DNA from: Poseidonibacter lekithochrous
GTDB taxonomy: Bacteria > Campylobacterota > Campylobacteria > Campylobacterales > Arcobacteraceae
Reading direction: 5' to 3'
Assembly (NCBI RefSeq): GCF_013283835.1
Contig: NZ_CP054052.1
Span: 434,001 to 498,000, forward strand
DNA length: 64,000 nucleotides
Each line of letters opens with the position of its first letter. The first letter of the stretch is position 1. Both the position numbers and the translations under genes were made by a program. Positions 62,114-64,000 of the stretch are shown one piece after another. The notes beneath the pieces are model-generated. The model searched no databases. It saw only the letters and a list, made by a program, of their open reading frames with translations, and had not been told where the DNA came from.

Positions 62114-63823
62114 ATGGGAACTGGAATAATAATATTTTTATGTCTAGTGATTATTGTAATTGCATGGTATATACACGATAAATACGTACAAAGAACACAT
62201 CAGATTTTAGTTAATTATCCAATAATAGGAAGATTAAGATTTGTATTTCAAGAGTTTAGAGAACCTTTTAGACAATATTTTGGGGATGAAAAATTTTATG
62301 AATCTATGGATAAATTAGACTGGGTTTATAACGCATCAAGAGATAAAGTAAACTTCTCTTCATTTTCACCTTCACAACCATTACCTAAACCAAAATTTAT
62401 GTTAAGACATACAAATATTGTTTTAAATGATAATGAAGTAGATAATGAATTTAACGTAACATTTGGTGAGAATAGAGAGAAACCATTTGTTTCAAATTCT
62501 ATGATTGCACGTGCTCCTATGAGTGATGGATCTATTTCTCCTGAGGGTACTAGAGCCTTTGTATATGGGGCTAAAATGGGAGGTTTTCCTATTAACTCAG
62601 GTGAGGGTGGATTAACTTCTAACTTTTTTGTAACTCATTATGATTATGATAAAAAATATATGAAAGAAGTTAGAGGAAACTCTTTTGAATATAAGATATT
62701 TAAACTTGCTAAATTTCTTTTTAATGACCCAGTTGCTGTGGATTTTTATAGAAAAATTGTATTTAAAAAAGATTTAGAAGCTGATACTTATGTTTTTAAT
62801 AAAGAAAAAGAGTGCTTTTATAGACCAAATTGGGAAGCTCCAATTGAGAACTTTCCAAAAGAAGTTCCATCTGATATGGCTGATATTATCTTACAAATTA
62901 GTTCAGGTCTTTATGGAGTTAGAACTAAAGATGGAAAGTTTGATATTGAACGATATAAAAAGCAAATGAGCTTTTGTAAGATGACAGAGATAAAAATAGC
63001 TCAAGGATCAAAACAAACAGGTGGAAAATTAATAGCAAGTAAGGTAACTCCTTCAATTGCTTATTATAGAAATATTGAAGCACATAAAGACGCCTTTTCC
63101 CCTAATAGATTCCCTTATGCTAATACAACAGAAGAGTTATTTGATTTTATTGGAACACTTCAAGAAGCATCAGGAAAACCTGTAGGAATTAAGATTGTAA
63201 TTTCTGATTACAACAATATTGTACCAATAGCAAAAGAGATTAAAAGAAGAGCTGATTTAGGTTTATCTTATCCTGATTATATCTCTATTGATGGAGGAAG
63301 TGGTGGTAGTGCTACTGCTCCTTTAGACATGATGGAGAGAATTGGTATGGATATTAGAGATGCTTTATATTTAGTTGATAAGGTACTAAAAGATTATGGG
63401 GTTAGAGATAAGGTTAGAATAAGTGCTAGTGGAAAAATACTTACTCCTGATGATGTAATTATTACTTTATGTTTAGGGGCTGATTTTGTACAAATTGCTC
63501 GTGGGTTTATGATGAGTGCTGGATGTATTAGAGCGCGATATTGTTCTGGTGCAGGAGAACATCAATGTCCAGTGGGACTTGCAACCCAAGATATTAAAAA
63601 AAGAAAACATTACTTTGTAAAAAAACATTCAGAGTTTATTAAAAATTACCATGCCAATATTTTAAAAAGTATGAAAAGTTTATTAGCAGTAATGGGATTA
63701 AAAAATATAAAAGAGTTAGATAAAGATAAGTTGATATTTTTAGATATTGATTCAATAATCCATGATGATATGGATGAACTATTTGAGCGTAGAATCTCAA
63801 TAAAACAAAAAGAAGAGAAGTGA
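62114..63823 (+). CDS. Membrane-anchored glutamate-synthase-domain protein (FMN-binding)
   Basis: A protein of 569 residues. One N-terminal membrane helix (IIIFLCLVIIVIAWYI, about residues 5-20) precedes a domain like the FMN-binding core of glutamate synthase: IARAPMSDGSISPEGTRAF, SIDGGSGGSATAPLDMMERIG, VRISASGKILTPDDVI and an iron-sulfur-like cysteine run CIRARYCSGAGEHQCPVG. It lacks the glutaminase half. Family members are common but poorly characterised oxidoreductases. Its place after putA hints at glutamate or proline metabolism, without proof. Confidence 0.82.
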   Translation: MGTGIIIFLCLVIIVIAWYIHDKYVQRTHQILVNYPIIGRLRFVFQEFREPFRQYFGDEKFYESMDKLDWVYNASRDKVNFSSFSPSQPLPKPKFMLRHTNIVLNDNEVDNEFNVTFGENREKPFVSNSMIARAPMSDGSISPEGTRAFVYGAKMGGFPINSGEGGLTSNFFVTHYDYDKKYMKEVRGNSFEYKIFKLAKFLFNDPVAVDFYRKIVFKKDLEADTYVFNKEKECFYRPNWEAPIENFPKEVPSDMADIILQISSGLYGVRTKDGKFDIERYKKQMSFCKMTEIKIAQGSKQTGGKLIASKVTPSIAYYRNIEAHKDAFSPNRFPYANTTEELFDFIGTLQEASGKPVGIKIVISDYNNIVPIAKEIKRRADLGLSYPDYISIDGGSGGSATAPLDMMERIGMDIRDALYLVDKVLKDYGVRDKVRISASGKILTPDDVIITLCLGADFVQIARGFMMSAGCIRARYCSGAGEHQCPVGLATQDIKKRKHYFVKKHSEFIKNYHANILKSMKSLLAVMGLKNIKELDKDKLIFLDIDSIIHDDMDELFERRISIKQKEEK

Positions 63824-63824
63824 A

Positions 63825-64000
63825 ATGTTAAGTATTAAAGATTTAGAAATTGCTAAGAAAGTTTTAATAGCTCCAATTATTGCTGTAATTTTTTTAATTG
63901 CATTAGCTTTATTCTCAAATGATTCTTTAAAGTCAAATAAAAGTACTTTAAAAGAAATTGTAGAAGTTAAATTTGAGTTATATGAGACTAGTAGTGAATT
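63825..64000 (+). CDS. Membrane sensor, probable methyl-accepting chemotaxis protein (partial)
   Basis: The ATG lies 1 base after the previous stop, and the frame stays open to the window end (58 residues). A basic start (MLSIKDLEIAKKVL) leads into one membrane helix (IAPIIAVIFLIALALFS), then a hydrophilic helical stretch (SLKSNKSTLKEIVEVKFELYE), as in four-helix-bundle chemoreceptor sensor domains. The signalling part is outside the window, so the name is tentative. Confidence 0.5.
   Translation, partial: MLSIKDLEIAKKVLIAPIIAVIFLIALALFSNDSLKSNKSTLKEIVEVKFELYETSSE

Noticed and set aside
1-64000. tRNA, rRNA, CRISPR arrays, insertion sequences and prophage genes
   Set aside because: I looked for cloverleaf-like G+C-rich stretches, regularly spaced repeats and transposase or phage motifs and found none that hold up.

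Overview
The window is 64 kb of AT-rich bacterial chromosome, dense with genes on both strands, with no rRNA, tRNA, CRISPR array or insertion sequence that I can see. It looks like a member of Campylobacterota, most likely Arcobacteraceae. The pointers are the low GC content, the housekeeping order pheS-pheT-aroA-ispH-rpsA-serA (a run I know from Campylobacter), a bc1 complex with a diheme cytochrome c1, and an AddA-type helicase-nuclease. The assignment is inference from gene content.

Positions 1-36800 are mostly core genes. They comprise translation initiation and ribosome maturation (infB end, rbfA, rimP); ribD; a long leftward operon pheS-pheT-aroA-ispH-rpsA-serA-efp; the fatty-acid genes fabG-acpP-fabF-accA; moeA-queC-queD-queE (molybdopterin and queuosine precursor); rsmE; the petABC cytochrome bc1 operon preceded by a CRP/FNR-type box; thrC and argB; a diguanylate cyclase with a periplasmic CxxCH motif; addA, thiE, atpB and ilvA; and trmD-rplS with a hairpin leader. 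Many transcription units end in clear hairpin terminators, several shared by convergent genes.

Positions 36800-52550 are accessory: a hydroxyproline utilisation island. Active-site residues and order support a route for trans-4-hydroxy-L-proline (2-epimerase, FAD dehydrogenase, pyrroline-4-hydroxy-2-carboxylate deaminase, ketoglutarate semialdehyde dehydrogenase, giving 2-oxoglutarate). They also support a route for trans-3- and probably cis-3-hydroxy-L-proline (a Cys/Thr dehydratase and an enolase-superfamily dehydratase, then pyrroline-2-carboxylate reductase, giving L-proline). A polar amino acid ABC transporter, three DMT permeases and a GntR/FCD regulator complete it. Two closely similar DMT permeases flank the island.

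Positions 52550-64000 hold an unassigned pair (small ribbon-helix-helix protein plus a 219-residue protein), a complete livKHMGF transporter, a bifunctional putA that can take the island's proline to glutamate, a membrane-anchored glutamate-synthase-domain protein and the start of a probable chemoreceptor.

The most unusual signals are non-coding. A potential three-way-junction RNA lies just upstream of putA. It carries the 12-mer AACTTGGCGGTT in a hairpin loop, and the identical 12-mer occurs once more in the apical part of another hairpin inside the hydroxyproline island. I know of no described element of this kind, though I could not search databases.
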